NCBI GenBank assembly: GCA_963817465.1 | Contig: CAWFOP010000005.1 | Span: forward strand, 434,001 to 498,000 | From: CAMPKL01 sp963817465 | Lineage (GTDB): Bacteria > Acidobacteriota > Terriglobia > Bryobacterales > UBA6623 | Reading direction: 5' to 3' | DNA: 64,000 nucleotides | Notes under the pieces: model-generated | What the model was told of the DNA's origin: nothing | What the model saw: the letters and a program-made list of their open reading frames with translations, nothing else | Databases searched by the model: none | Part shown: piece after piece, positions 16,551 through 26,040 of the stretch | How the letters are laid out: each line of letters starts with the position of its first letter | How positions within the stretch are numbered: the stretch's first letter is position 1 | Translations under genes and position numbers: made by a program

Positions 16551-17768
16551 GTGCATCGTCGAGATCTGCTCCGAGGACTTCCGCTGGCGGCCGCGGCCGC
16601 CGTCGCGGCGCCGCGGGCCCAAGCCGCCCTGCCCAAGATGAAGATCACCCGCGTGCGCTACTACAAGGCGCCGAACTCGCGGCCGATCTTCAACCAGTCG
16701 TCCAATATCGTCGTTATCGAAACCGACCAGGGCATCAGCGGCATCGGCGAGGGCGGGCATCCCGATTCGATCGAGCAGCTCGGCGGGCTCATCATCGGCG
16801 AAGACCCGCTGCGGATCGAGCATCTGTGGCAGCTCATGTACCGGCACTACTTCTACCCGCCGGGACGCGAGAAAGTGCACGCGCTCGGCGCGATCGACTT
16901 GGCGCTATGGGACATCAAGGGCAAGGCGCTTGGCGTGCCGGTCTACCAGTTGCTCGGCGGGCGCACGCGCGACTTCGTCGAGTGCTACTCGACCGGCTTC
17001 CCGTCGAAAGGCAGCCTCGAGGAGACGGCGCGCGCCTGCATCGAGTTCGGCTTTCGCGCGTTCCGCACGGGCGCGGGCTCGGGCGGGGACAGCGACGTCT
17101 TCAACAGCCGCCAACAAGTCGATTCGACCTTTGAGCGCTGCAAGGAAATCTACAAAGGCGTCGGCCCCAACGGCGATTGGGCGATCGATTACCACACGCG
17201 CCTCGACTTGCCCGACGCCGTGCGATTGAGCACGTTGATCGAGCCGCTGCGCCCGTTCTTCTGCGAAGACCTGGTGCGCTCGGAGAATCCGGAGGTCTAT
17301 CGCACGCTGCGGCCGATGGTGAAAGTTCCGATCGCGGTGGGCGAGCAGTTCGGCGACCGCTGGGACATCAACATGCTCATCGAGAACCAGTTGATCGACT
17401 GGTCTCGCGTGTCAATTCCCAACTGCGGGGGGATCACCGAATTCGTCAAGCTGGCGGCGATCTGCGAGACGCACTACGTCGGTCTGGTGCCGCACTTCAC
17501 CGGCCCGGTCGCCGAGGCCGCGCTGGTGCATTGCATCGCTTCGCGGCCGGGGCCCGCGATCATGGAGATGACCGGCGACGGTTCGTACGACCTGCCGCAT
17601 TTGCCGCAGTACTTCGACTTCCGCGCGGGCAAGCTGTATCCCGTGGACCGGCCGGGGCTGGGCGTCGCGTTCGACCCAAGCCAAGCGCAACAGGTGCTGG
17701 ATGTGACCGAACACGCGGCGCCGATCCCGATCTATCAGCGGCCGGACGGTTCGATAACAAACTGGTAG
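16551..17768 (+). CDS. Tat-exported enolase-superfamily (mandelate racemase/galactonate dehydratase-like) enzyme, copy 1
   Basis: 405 residues from GTG 16551. The N-terminus HRRDLLRGLPLAAAAA followed by APRAQA is a twin-arginine signal, so the folded enzyme is exported. The mature protein has the capping domain and TIM barrel of the MR/MLE family: metal-site region WAIDYHTR (Asp213, His215), CEDL (Glu239), GEQFGDRWD (Glu265) and VPHFTG with His315 as the likely acid/base. The Asp-x-His pattern is like sugar-acid dehydratases such as galactonate dehydratase. It probably abstracts an alpha-proton from a sugar acid and eliminates water. The protein is close to the 405-residue product at 18664, from which it is separated by a gene on the other strand. 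Confidence 0.87.
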   Translation: MHRRDLLRGLPLAAAAAVAAPRAQAALPKMKITRVRYYKAPNSRPIFNQSSNIVVIETDQGISGIGEGGHPDSIEQLGGLIIGEDPLRIEHLWQLMYRHYFYPPGREKVHALGAIDLALWDIKGKALGVPVYQLLGGRTRDFVECYSTGFPSKGSLEETARACIEFGFRAFRTGAGSGGDSDVFNSRQQVDSTFERCKEIYKGVGPNGDWAIDYHTRLDLPDAVRLSTLIEPLRPFFCEDLVRSENPEVYRTLRPMVKVPIAVGEQFGDRWDINMLIENQLIDWSRVSIPNCGGITEFVKLAAICETHYVGLVPHFTGPVAEAALVHCIASRPGPAIMEMTGDGSYDLPHLPQYFDFRAGKLYPVDRPGLGVAFDPSQAQQVLDVTEHAAPIPIYQRPDGSITNW

Positions 17769-17774
17769 CGCGGG

Positions 17775-18608
17775 CTAGACGGGCGGGTCGGCGAGGCGCG
17801 TCAAATCGTCGCCGACGATCGACGGGGCCCAATGCCGTTCGATGTGCTGAATGACCAACTGCGTGCCTTCGGCGTGCGTGAGGTAGGGCGGCTGACGCGG
17901 GTCGTACATGGCGTCGGTCAAATCGCGCACCAGCGCGACGTCGAAGCCGAGCTTGGTGAGCTGGCGAATCCCGAACGAGCGGCCCAGGACGCACATGTTC
18001 AAATGGACGCCCATGAGCGCGACGTGCCGGATCCGTTGCTGTGAGAGGTAGTTGTAAATCTCCTGCCCGTCGTCGCTGATCACGTCTTCGTCGGCGATCG
18101 TGATGTCCGCATTCTCGCGCGACCAGACGCGATGCTCTTCGTCGGGAACGGCGTCGTCGCAGCCGCCGTCCGAGTCGTCGATGGGCAATTCGCCTTCCTT
18201 GTCGGGCTCGAGATCGCACCAGCGTGTGATGGGCAGGGGCGGCTCGACGTGCGGGGCCTCGAGAATGCGCCGGCGCTGCGGCGTGTCGGCGTAGAAGTCG
18301 ATCGTGTCGCTCGGCGCGTGCACGATGCGAACGCCGAGGCTCCGCGCGGCGGTCACGACTAAGTCGATGCGGGGGGCGATCTTACCGACGCGGTAGGCCG
18401 CCGACTTGCACCAATGGTCGTCCCACATGTCGCAGATGATGATCGCCGTCTCGTTCGGCGACCAGACGACTCTCCGCTCGGTGATCAAACCCTCGGCGTC
18501 GCGCCGGCGGGCGCTCAACAAAAGACCCTGCGGGGATGGCCCGGCCCCCCGTTCGCCGCAGCCGACGGCGGCGCCGGCGAGTGTGATCAGGAGCGTCCTA
18601 CGGCGCAT
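17775..18608 (-). CDS. Isochorismatase-family cysteine hydrolase, lipoprotein
   Basis: 277 residues from ATG 18608. MRRRTLLITLAGAAVGC is a lipoprotein signal with lipobox AVGC (Cys17). The catalytic Asp60 is in ICDMWDDHW and the nucleophile Cys206 in GVHLNMCVLGRSFG; a cis-peptide-like ALMGV strand precedes the Cys, as in nicotinamidase/isochorismatase hydrolases. An acidic insertion around residue 150 (IDDSDGGCDD) is not typical. It probably hydrolyses an amide or vinyl-ether substrate at the periplasmic membrane face. It converges with copy 1 of the dehydratase (6-base gap) and is divergent from copy 2, suggesting a local catabolic unit. Confidence 0.83.
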   Translation of the reverse strand: MRRRTLLITLAGAAVGCGERGAGPSPQGLLLSARRRDAEGLITERRVVWSPNETAIIICDMWDDHWCKSAAYRVGKIAPRIDLVVTAARSLGVRIVHAPSDTIDFYADTPQRRRILEAPHVEPPLPITRWCDLEPDKEGELPIDDSDGGCDDAVPDEEHRVWSRENADITIADEDVISDDGQEIYNYLSQQRIRHVALMGVHLNMCVLGRSFGIRQLTKLGFDVALVRDLTDAMYDPRQPPYLTHAEGTQLVIQHIERHWAPSIVGDDLTRLADPPV

Positions 18609-18650
18609 GGCGAGTGTATTTTAGCCCGATTTCGCCGATCGTGCTCCTGC

Positions 18651-18656
18651 TACAAT
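18651..18656 (+). promoter_or_regulatory. Candidate -10 element (TACAAT) giving a leaderless mRNA
   Basis: CCTGCTACAATCC places TACAAT 7 bases before ATG 18664, the same geometry as at 16538. The match extends to the preceding TGC. No ribosome-binding sequence lies in the gap, so translation is probably leaderless. Confidence 0.55.
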
Positions 18657-18663
18657 CCCGGCG

Positions 18664-19881
18664 ATGCACCGTCGCAATTTGCTGAAATCGATTCCCCTGG
18701 CCGCCGCCGGGTTCGCCGCGGCCCCGCGCGCGCATGCAGCTTTGCCCAAGATGAAGATCACCCGCGTGCGCTACTACCACGTGGGCGGCGACACGCGCCC
18801 GATCATCAACCAGAGCTCGGAGATCGTCACGATCGAGACCGATCAAGGCATCACCGGCATCGGCGAAGGCGGCCACAAGGACTCGATCGAGCAGCTCGGC
18901 GGGCTGATTATCGGCGAAGATCCGACGCGCATCGAGCACCTCTGGCAGCTCATGTACCGGCACTACTTCTACCCGCCGGGACGCGAGAAGGTCCATGCCT
19001 TGGGCGCGATCGACCTCGCGCTGTGGGACATCAAAGGCAAGGCGCTGGGCGTGCCGGTCTACGACCTACTGGGCGGGCTTACGCGCAATTACGTCGAATG
19101 CTATGCGACGGGCTTCCCGCGCGCCGGGACGCTCGAAGAATCCGCGCGCGCGTGCATGGAGTTCGGCTACAAGGCCTACCGCTTCGACGGCGCCGCCGCG
19201 GAGGAGCACGGCTACAACAGCCGCCACGCGGTCGACGAGACGTTCCATATGGCCGAACAGATTCGCAAGGGCGTCGGCGACAAAGGCGACTGGGCGGTCG
19301 ACTTCCATACCCGCTACGACCTGCCGGACGCGGTGCGGCTGTGCGGCTTGCTCGAGCCCTTGAATCCGTTTTTCGTCGAAGACCCGATCCGCTCGGAGAA
19401 CCCGGAAGTCTACCGCACGCTGCGGCCGATGGTGAAGGTTCCGCTGGCGGTGGGCGAGCAATACGGCGACCGCTGGGACGCCAACATGCTCATCGAAAAC
19501 CAACTGATGGACTACTCCCGAGTGACGCTGCCGAATGCCGGCGGCATCACGGAGTTCAAGAAGCTGTCGGCGCTGTGCGAGACGCATTACGTCGGTCTGG
19601 TGCCGCACTTCACCGGGCCGTTGGCCGAGGCGGCGCTGGTGCACTGCCTGGCGTCGTCGCCGGGTCCCTGCACGATGGAGATGCGCGGCAAGGGCGAGCT
19701 GCGCGCGCCGCATCTGCCGGAGATGTACGATTTCCGCGCCGGCAAGCTGTACCCGGTGAACAGGCCTGGGCTCGGCGTGACGTTTGATCCGAGCCAGGCC
19801 GAGCAGGTGCTGGAAGTGACCGAGCGGTCGGCCCCGATCCCGATCTACCAGCGGCCGGACGGGTCTATTACGAACTGGTAG
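18664..19881 (+). CDS. Tat-exported enolase-superfamily dehydratase-like enzyme, copy 2
   Basis: 405 residues from ATG 18664, beginning MHRRNLLKSIPLAAAGF (Tat signal). Length, signal peptide and almost every active-site block match copy 1 at 16551: WAVDFHTRYDLPDA, FVEDPIRSENPEVY, AVGEQYGDRWD and VPHFTGPLAEAALVHC. Differences cluster between residues about 150 and 190, where the loop near the barrel mouth changes (FDGAAAEEHGYNSRH here, GAGSGGDSDVFNSRQ in copy 1), which may mean a different substrate. The same -10 geometry in both copies suggests an ancient tandem duplication that included the promoter, later split by the isochorismatase gene. Confidence 0.87.
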   Translation: MHRRNLLKSIPLAAAGFAAAPRAHAALPKMKITRVRYYHVGGDTRPIINQSSEIVTIETDQGITGIGEGGHKDSIEQLGGLIIGEDPTRIEHLWQLMYRHYFYPPGREKVHALGAIDLALWDIKGKALGVPVYDLLGGLTRNYVECYATGFPRAGTLEESARACMEFGYKAYRFDGAAAEEHGYNSRHAVDETFHMAEQIRKGVGDKGDWAVDFHTRYDLPDAVRLCGLLEPLNPFFVEDPIRSENPEVYRTLRPMVKVPLAVGEQYGDRWDANMLIENQLMDYSRVTLPNAGGITEFKKLSALCETHYVGLVPHFTGPLAEAALVHCLASSPGPCTMEMRGKGELRAPHLPEMYDFRAGKLYPVNRPGLGVTFDPSQAEQVLEVTERSAPIPIYQRPDGSITNW

Positions 19882-20434
19882 AGTTGGCACGTGCAGTGGG
19901 CGTTCTACCCGAAATCAGCACGACCGACCGAGTTGTGCCGCGCTATTGTCGGCGTCTTTCAATCGGCTGCGACTCAGATTGACTCGGATCACTTTTCACT
20001 GAACAGCAACCAAGTCTTGGCCAAGCTTCGGCCTGGTCTCCTCGAAAATCGGGTTTCGGGTCGAAGAGGGAAAAAACATGAAGTCACAAGGTAACCGTAC
20101 CGGTTCGCTTTTCGGATTGAACGGGCGTGCGGAGAAAACCTTTGACACGCAGATGCTTAAATCTGAACGAGCCGGGAGGCTTTGTTCTGGAAGTCGAGGC
20201 GGGTGCGTGCGGTGGCTGAGCAACGCAATTTTTAGAGGGACCTGTTCCAAGCTTGCATGATGCAAGGCGTGGATTACTTGGGATCGCCGTACGGAACAAA
20301 TATGACCGCACGAAAGATTTTGAACCGGAGTTTGCCGATTCTTCGACACGCTCTATGCCAGCGGGCCCGCTAGAGTCGATTTCTCCAAGGGCTCGTATCA
20401 TGAAATCGTGGGCTATTGAGGTGAAGGTGAAGAC
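19882..20434. other. Gene-poor, AT-richer interval
   Basis: About 550 bases without a convincing reading frame; short frames lack ribosome-binding sites, codon bias or recognisable sequence. At 20080-20104 the + strand contains a near match to the universally conserved 3' part of 16S rRNA (ACAAGGTAACCGTA), followed by unrelated sequence. Confidence 0.45.
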
Positions 20435-20926
20435 TCAGAGTCGAGCTTCGAAGTAGAGCGTGCCCGGCAAGGGGTTGGGGTAGTACGGCGCGATCTTCTC
20501 GAAGCCGAGCGATTCGTATAGCCCGACTGCGGTTCTCATCGTTGCCAGGGTGTCCAGACGCATCGCGCGATAGCCTCGGTCTCGAGCCGCGGCCAGGATC
20601 TCGCTCGCTAATCTGCGCCCGAGGCCGAGTCCTTGAAAACTTGGTCGAACGTAGAGACGCTTCATCTCGCAAACGCCGTCGCCCAGATCGCGCAGCGCGA
20701 CGCAGCCCGCCCAGCGGCCGCCGATCTCCGCCAGCAGCAGCTCCCCCGAGGGCGGCTCGTATTTGCCCGGCAGGCCCGCCAGCTCCTCTTCAAACCCTTG
20801 AAAACACAGGTCGATTCCCAGCGAGTCGGCGTACTCGCGGCAGAGCTCGGCGGCCGTCACGAAGTGCTCGGCCGCTCGCGCGGCAACGATGCGAACGGCG
20901 TCGGGTTCGTCGCGCATACGGACCAT
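20435..20926 (-). CDS. GNAT-family N-acetyltransferase
   Basis: 163 residues if translation begins at ATG 20926; ATG 20917 is also possible and a TTG at 20971 would add 15 residues outside the domain. The acetyl-CoA-binding motif A is clear in VRPSFQGLGLGRRLASEIL, preceded by CEMKRLYV and followed by MRLDTLATMRTAVGLYESLGFE, the usual beta5-alpha4 region. Length fits a single GNAT domain. It should transfer an acetyl group to a small amine; substrate unknown. It is divergent from the aminotransferase at 21010. Confidence 0.85.
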   Translation of the reverse strand: MVRMRDEPDAVRIVAARAAEHFVTAAELCREYADSLGIDLCFQGFEEELAGLPGKYEPPSGELLLAEIGGRWAGCVALRDLGDGVCEMKRLYVRPSFQGLGLGRRLASEILAAARDRGYRAMRLDTLATMRTAVGLYESLGFEKIAPYYPNPLPGTLYFEARL

Positions 20927-21009
20927 TTTCGCTGTTTTTTGCGACGGGCGTTCTCTCCACACCCAGGGCAAAGGCGGCTCTGAAACCCTGTGCTACGCTG
21001 GGCCGTTCG

Positions 21010-22179
21010 ATGTCGAATTATTCCTTTTTTCAGCCGCCCCACCGGCTTTTGATGGGACCGGGCCCGAGCCAAGTCGACCGCCGCGTTTATCAAGCCATGG
21101 CCGCTCCCACGATCGGCCACACCGACCCCGCTTTCTTCGGTGTGTTGACCGACGTCGGCGATCTGCTGCGGTATGTCTTCGGCACGCGCAACGAGTTCAC
21201 GTTGGCGATCTCCGGCACCGGCACGGCCGGCATGGAAGCGGCCGTGGTGAATTTCGTCGAAGCCGGCAAAAAAATCGCCGTGTTCAACAACGGCTACTTC
21301 TCCGATCGGTTGATTGACATGTGCGAGCGGCAGGGCGCCGAGATCGTCAAGCTCGTCAAGCCGTGGGGCGAGGTCTACAGCGCGGAAGAGGCGTCGGAGT
21401 TCATCGAGAAGGAGCGCCCTCAGGTGGTGGCCTTCGTCCACGCGGAGACCTCGACGGGGGCGCTGCAGCGGGCCAAGCCGATTTGCGAGGCGGCGCACGA
21501 GGTGGGCGCGCTGGTGATCGCGGACTGCGTGACGTCGCTCGGCGGCATGCCGGTGGACGTCGACGCGAACGGGATCGACATCGCTTACTCGGGGTCGCAA
21601 AAGTGCCTGAGCGCGCCTCCCGGGCTGGCGCCGTTGACGCTGTCGCACCGCGCGCTCGAAGCGTTGCGCGAGCGCCAGACGAAGTCCGCCTCGTGGTACC
21701 TCGATCTCAAGCTGATCGACGAGTACTGGGGAAACTCGCACCGCTACCATCACACGACTCCCATCAACATGTTCTACGCGCTGCGGGAAGCGCTCAGGCT
21801 GGCGCACGAAGAGACGCTGGAAGCGCGCTTCGCGAGGCACGAGCTGAATCACCGCGCGTTCGTGGCAGGCATCGAGGCGCTGGGCATGCGCATGCACGTC
21901 GAGCCCGAGCACCGTCTGTGGACGCTGAATACGCCGGTGTTGCCGGACGGCATCGACGACGCGGCGCTGCGCAAGAAGCTGCTCGACGACTACGGCATCG
22001 AAGTGCTGGGCGGCTTTGGGCCGCTGGCGGGCAAGATCTTGCGTGTGGGGCTGATGGGAGCTTCGTCGACCCGCAATAATATTCTTCTGCTGCTGGAGGC
22101 CCTCGAAGACTGCCTGGCGGCGCAAGGCTACTCCGAAGCGAACGGCGCCGCGAAGGCCGCGCAAAAGGTCTACTCATAG
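21010..22179 (+). CDS. Class V aminotransferase (alanine-glyoxylate/serine-pyruvate type)
   Basis: 389 residues from ATG 21010; a long upstream extension covers the antisense GNAT gene and is rejected. TACGCT about ten bases upstream may be the -10. It is a PLP fold-type I enzyme: LMGPGPSQVDRRVYQAM at the N-terminus, SGTGTAGMEA for the phosphate, HAETSTGA, ADCVTSLGG, and Schiff-base Lys198 in GSQKCLSAPPG. The C-terminus has GLMGASSTRNN. It probably uses alanine or serine as donor to glyoxylate. The next gene starts 4 bases after its stop, so the two form an operon. Confidence 0.9.
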   Translation: MSNYSFFQPPHRLLMGPGPSQVDRRVYQAMAAPTIGHTDPAFFGVLTDVGDLLRYVFGTRNEFTLAISGTGTAGMEAAVVNFVEAGKKIAVFNNGYFSDRLIDMCERQGAEIVKLVKPWGEVYSAEEASEFIEKERPQVVAFVHAETSTGALQRAKPICEAAHEVGALVIADCVTSLGGMPVDVDANGIDIAYSGSQKCLSAPPGLAPLTLSHRALEALRERQTKSASWYLDLKLIDEYWGNSHRYHHTTPINMFYALREALRLAHEETLEARFARHELNHRAFVAGIEALGMRMHVEPEHRLWTLNTPVLPDGIDDAALRKKLLDDYGIEVLGGFGPLAGKILRVGLMGASSTRNNILLLLEALEDCLAAQGYSEANGAAKAAQKVYS

Positions 22180-22183
22180 TCGG

Positions 22184-23170
22184 ATGAAAATTGCGATTTA
22201 CGGAGCGGGAGCGATCGGCGCTTTCTTGGGGGCTCGCCTCTCCGAAGGCGGCGCCGATGTAGCGCTGATCGCGCGCGGCGCCCACCTCGAGGCGATCCAG
22301 CACGACGGGCTGCGGATCGACAGCGAGGATTTCGGGGAGAAGACGTATCGGCTCGCGGCTTCGGACGACCCGGCCGCGATCGGCCCGGTCGACTACGTCA
22401 TCCTCGGCGTCAAGGCGCATGGGTTGACCGCGATCGCGCCGTCGATCGGCCCTCTGCTCGGCGATTCGACGGCGATCGTGTCGTCGCAAAACGGACTGCC
22501 CTGGTGGTACTTCTACGGCGTCGAAGGCGACAACTCGCGCATCGAGGCCGTCGATCCGGGCGGCGTGATCGCCGAACACCTGCCGCCGGAGCGCGCCATC
22601 GGCTCGATCGTTTACATCTCATGCGGCCTCGCGGCTCCTGGCGTCGTGCGCCACACGCACGGGGCGCGCTTGCCCATGGGCGAGCCGAACGGCGACAGGA
22701 CCGAACGAATCAAAGCCCTGTCCGAAGCCTTTCGCGGGGGCGGCGTCAAAGCGCCGATTCGCGGGGACATCCGGCATGAGCTGTGGGCGAAGCTGCTGGG
22801 CAACGCGATCTTCAACCCTCTGAGCGCGCTGACCCGCAAGACGATGATCGAGATGCTCGACGACGAACGCGCCTGCGAGCTGATTCGCGCGGCGATGACG
22901 GAGGTCCGCGAAACGGCGGCGGCGGCGGGAGTGCAAATCGCGTTTTCACCCGATCAGCGCATCGTGGGCGCGCGCGCGGCGGGCTTTCACAAGACGTCGA
23001 TGCTGCAAGACCTGGAAGCGGGCAAGCAACCCGAGCTCGAGCCGCTGACCGGAGCCGTGATCGAGCTGGCGCGTCGCTACCACGTGGAGGTTCCTTACCT
23101 CGAAGCGGTCTACGCGGCGGCGGCGTTGCTGTTCAAGGAGCCCGTGCAACGGAACGGTTTCACCGATTGA
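22184..23170 (+). CDS. 2-dehydropantoate 2-reductase family (ketopantoate reductase)
   Basis: 328 residues from ATG 22184. NADP-binding Rossmann motif GAGAIGAFLGARL opens the protein. ILGVKAHG holds the conserved Lys that contacts the substrate, and ELWAKLLGNAIFNPLSALT holds the second catalytic Lys and the Asn. Length and layout are those of PanE/ApbA, which reduces 2-dehydropantoate to pantoate for coenzyme A. Family members also reduce other 2-keto acids, and a PWWYFYG insertion near residue 105 is seen in such relatives, so the exact substrate is not certain. Confidence 0.85.
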   Translation: MKIAIYGAGAIGAFLGARLSEGGADVALIARGAHLEAIQHDGLRIDSEDFGEKTYRLAASDDPAAIGPVDYVILGVKAHGLTAIAPSIGPLLGDSTAIVSSQNGLPWWYFYGVEGDNSRIEAVDPGGVIAEHLPPERAIGSIVYISCGLAAPGVVRHTHGARLPMGEPNGDRTERIKALSEAFRGGGVKAPIRGDIRHELWAKLLGNAIFNPLSALTRKTMIEMLDDERACELIRAAMTEVRETAAAAGVQIAFSPDQRIVGARAAGFHKTSMLQDLEAGKQPELEPLTGAVIELARRYHVEVPYLEAVYAAAALLFKEPVQRNGFTD

Positions 23171-23237
23171 CGTTATATGAGGGCTCGGCTATAGTCGGAG
23201 CAGCTACGAAAACCCTCGCGAGGAGCTTCCGCCAGAC

Positions 23238-24248
<1,011 letters not shown>

Positions 24249-24254
24249 GAGCAG

Positions 24255-24713
24255 ATGGGACCAGATTCAAAAGACGACCCTTGGTGGTATGAGAACCGCC
24301 AAAGGAAAGTCTCGATCGACGACTCCGTCATTTCCGCCTTTATCGCCCGCTTGAGCCGAGATCTCGCCCCGGAGCGCGAGTTTGCGGTCGTGGTGGGTTC
24401 GGACGAGGCGGTGCGGCGTGCGAACAAGCAATTTCGCGGCAAGATCGGCGCGACCGACGTGCTGTCGTTCCCGGACGACGACGACGAGCGCCTGGGGGAC
24501 TTGCTGATTTCGGCGGCGCGGGCGCAGCGTCAAGCGGGGGACTACGGCCATTCGGTCGAGGAAGAAGTGCAGACGCTCATCCTGCATGGGCTGCTGCATC
24601 TGTTGGGACACGACCACGAAGCCGACAACGGCGAGATGGCCGCGGAAGAGGAACGCCTGCGGAAGCGCTATCGCCTGTCCGCCGGCCTGATCGAACGGGT
24701 CCAGATGTGCTGA
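24255..24713 (+). CDS. ybeY: Endoribonuclease YbeY
   Basis: 152 residues from ATG 24255, 6 bases after phoH. The zinc site H-x3-H-x5-H is complete: His111, His115 and His121 in HGLLHLLGHDH, with His119 replacing the common Tyr. The Arg in RRANKQFRG and the TDVLSFP strand are also family-typical. YbeY takes part in 16S rRNA 3'-end maturation and 70S ribosome quality control. It overlaps the next gene by 7 bases. Confidence 0.95.
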   Translation: MGPDSKDDPWWYENRQRKVSIDDSVISAFIARLSRDLAPEREFAVVVGSDEAVRRANKQFRGKIGATDVLSFPDDDDERLGDLLISAARAQRQAGDYGHSVEEEVQTLILHGLLHLLGHDHEADNGEMAAEEERLRKRYRLSAGLIERVQMC

Positions 24714-26014
24714 TCGCCGGTATTTTGATCGCGCTGCTGCTGTGCGGCGTGCTGACGCTGTCGGCCTACTTCAATGTGCTGTTCATTGAGGCGCTGCGGC
24801 TGCGGCCTCATCACGCGGCGAAGGCTTTCGAATATTCCGACGAGCATATCCTGCCGAAGCTGAGCCTGTCCGAGCACGAAGGTGTCCGGCGCTATTCGCT
24901 GATGCGGCAGACCGCGCTGGTGCTTCTGACGGCGGATTTGACGCTGCTGCTGGCGGCGGAATTTCCAAGCTGGATCGCGGCGATCGAAGCGCTCGTCATA
25001 GCGTTCGGCGCGATGCTGCTTTTCGCGCACATGGCGCCGAATCTGCTGGTCACCAAAACGACCGGCCGCTGGGCGACGCCGGTCGTGCCGTTCGTGCGAG
25101 CAATGGGCTGGGCCGTGCATCCATTCGTGATGCTGACCAGCTTTGTGGCGTCGGTGGCGGAGATCAGCAGCGACGAGTCGCCCGAAGAGCCGGCTTCGAA
25201 CGGGTCCGACGACATCGATGCGTTCTTGGATGCGGGCCAAGAAGAGGGTTTGATCGGCGCTGAAGATCGCAAGCTCATGCAATCCGTCGTGGAGTTCGGC
25301 GACAAGACCGTGCGTGAAGTGATGACCGCACGGCCCAACATCGCCGCCATCTCCGCCGACGCGACCGTGGAAGAGTTGCGGCGCCTGGTGATCGAAGAAG
25401 AGTACTCTCGCGTTCCGATCTACGAGGGCGACATCGATTCCATCATCGGGTTCGTGCACAGCCGCGACACCCTCGAGATCGAGGAGTCGCGGCGGGCGTC
25501 GATGACGGCGCGCGAGCTGCTGCGGCCGTTGGCGCTGGTCCCCGAGACGAAGCCGATTCACGAGCTCGTCCGCGAGTTGCAGGAGACGAATTCGCAGATG
25601 GCCGTCGTGATCGACGAGTACGGCCAAACCGCCGGTCTCGTCACCATGGAAGACATGATCGAAGAGATCGTCGGCGAGATCCGCGACGAGTCGGAACCGG
25701 ACCGCGACGTCGTCGAATACCCGGACAATTCCTTCGTCTCGTCGGGCAATCTCGACCTCGACCGCCTCGAGGAGCTGATCGGCTTTCGTCCCGATGACGA
25801 TACCGAATCGACGACGGTGGGGGGGCTGGTGTGCGAACATCTGGGTCAGGTCCCCTCGCCGGGCGCCAAGCTCGAGCTCGACGGCATCTTGATTGAAGTG
25901 CTCAGCGCGGACGAGCGTAGGGTTCGTTCGGTGCGGGTCCGGCGACCGGCTCGGGCTGCGTCGGAAGCCGGGGCGGCCGAATCCTCCACTGAAACGCGCA
26001 GTCAGGCCTCCTAA
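24707..26014 (+). CDS. CorC/HlyC-type CNNM-CBS membrane protein
   Basis: 435 residues from GTG 24707, overlapping ybeY. The first 150 residues contain about three to four hydrophobic segments (LIAGILIALLLCGVLTLSAY onward), a divergent DUF21-type membrane domain. Two CBS motifs follow: VREVMTARPNIAAISADATV and ARELLRPLALVPETKPI, then IDEYGQTAGLVTMEDMIEEIVGEI, the standard CorC signature. A CorC_HlyC C-terminal domain ends at about 410. Relatives affect Mg/Co export. Gene order ybeY-corC-era is common in bacteria. Confidence 0.9.
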   Translation: MLIAGILIALLLCGVLTLSAYFNVLFIEALRLRPHHAAKAFEYSDEHILPKLSLSEHEGVRRYSLMRQTALVLLTADLTLLLAAEFPSWIAAIEALVIAFGAMLLFAHMAPNLLVTKTTGRWATPVVPFVRAMGWAVHPFVMLTSFVASVAEISSDESPEEPASNGSDDIDAFLDAGQEEGLIGAEDRKLMQSVVEFGDKTVREVMTARPNIAAISADATVEELRRLVIEEEYSRVPIYEGDIDSIIGFVHSRDTLEIEESRRASMTARELLRPLALVPETKPIHELVRELQETNSQMAVVIDEYGQTAGLVTMEDMIEEIVGEIRDESEPDRDVVEYPDNSFVSSGNLDLDRLEELIGFRPDDDTESTTVGGLVCEHLGQVPSPGAKLELDGILIEVLSADERRVRSVRVRRPARAASEAGAAESSTETRSQAS

Positions 26015-26040
26015 TCGCCGGCCGCCTAATCGGGAAAATC

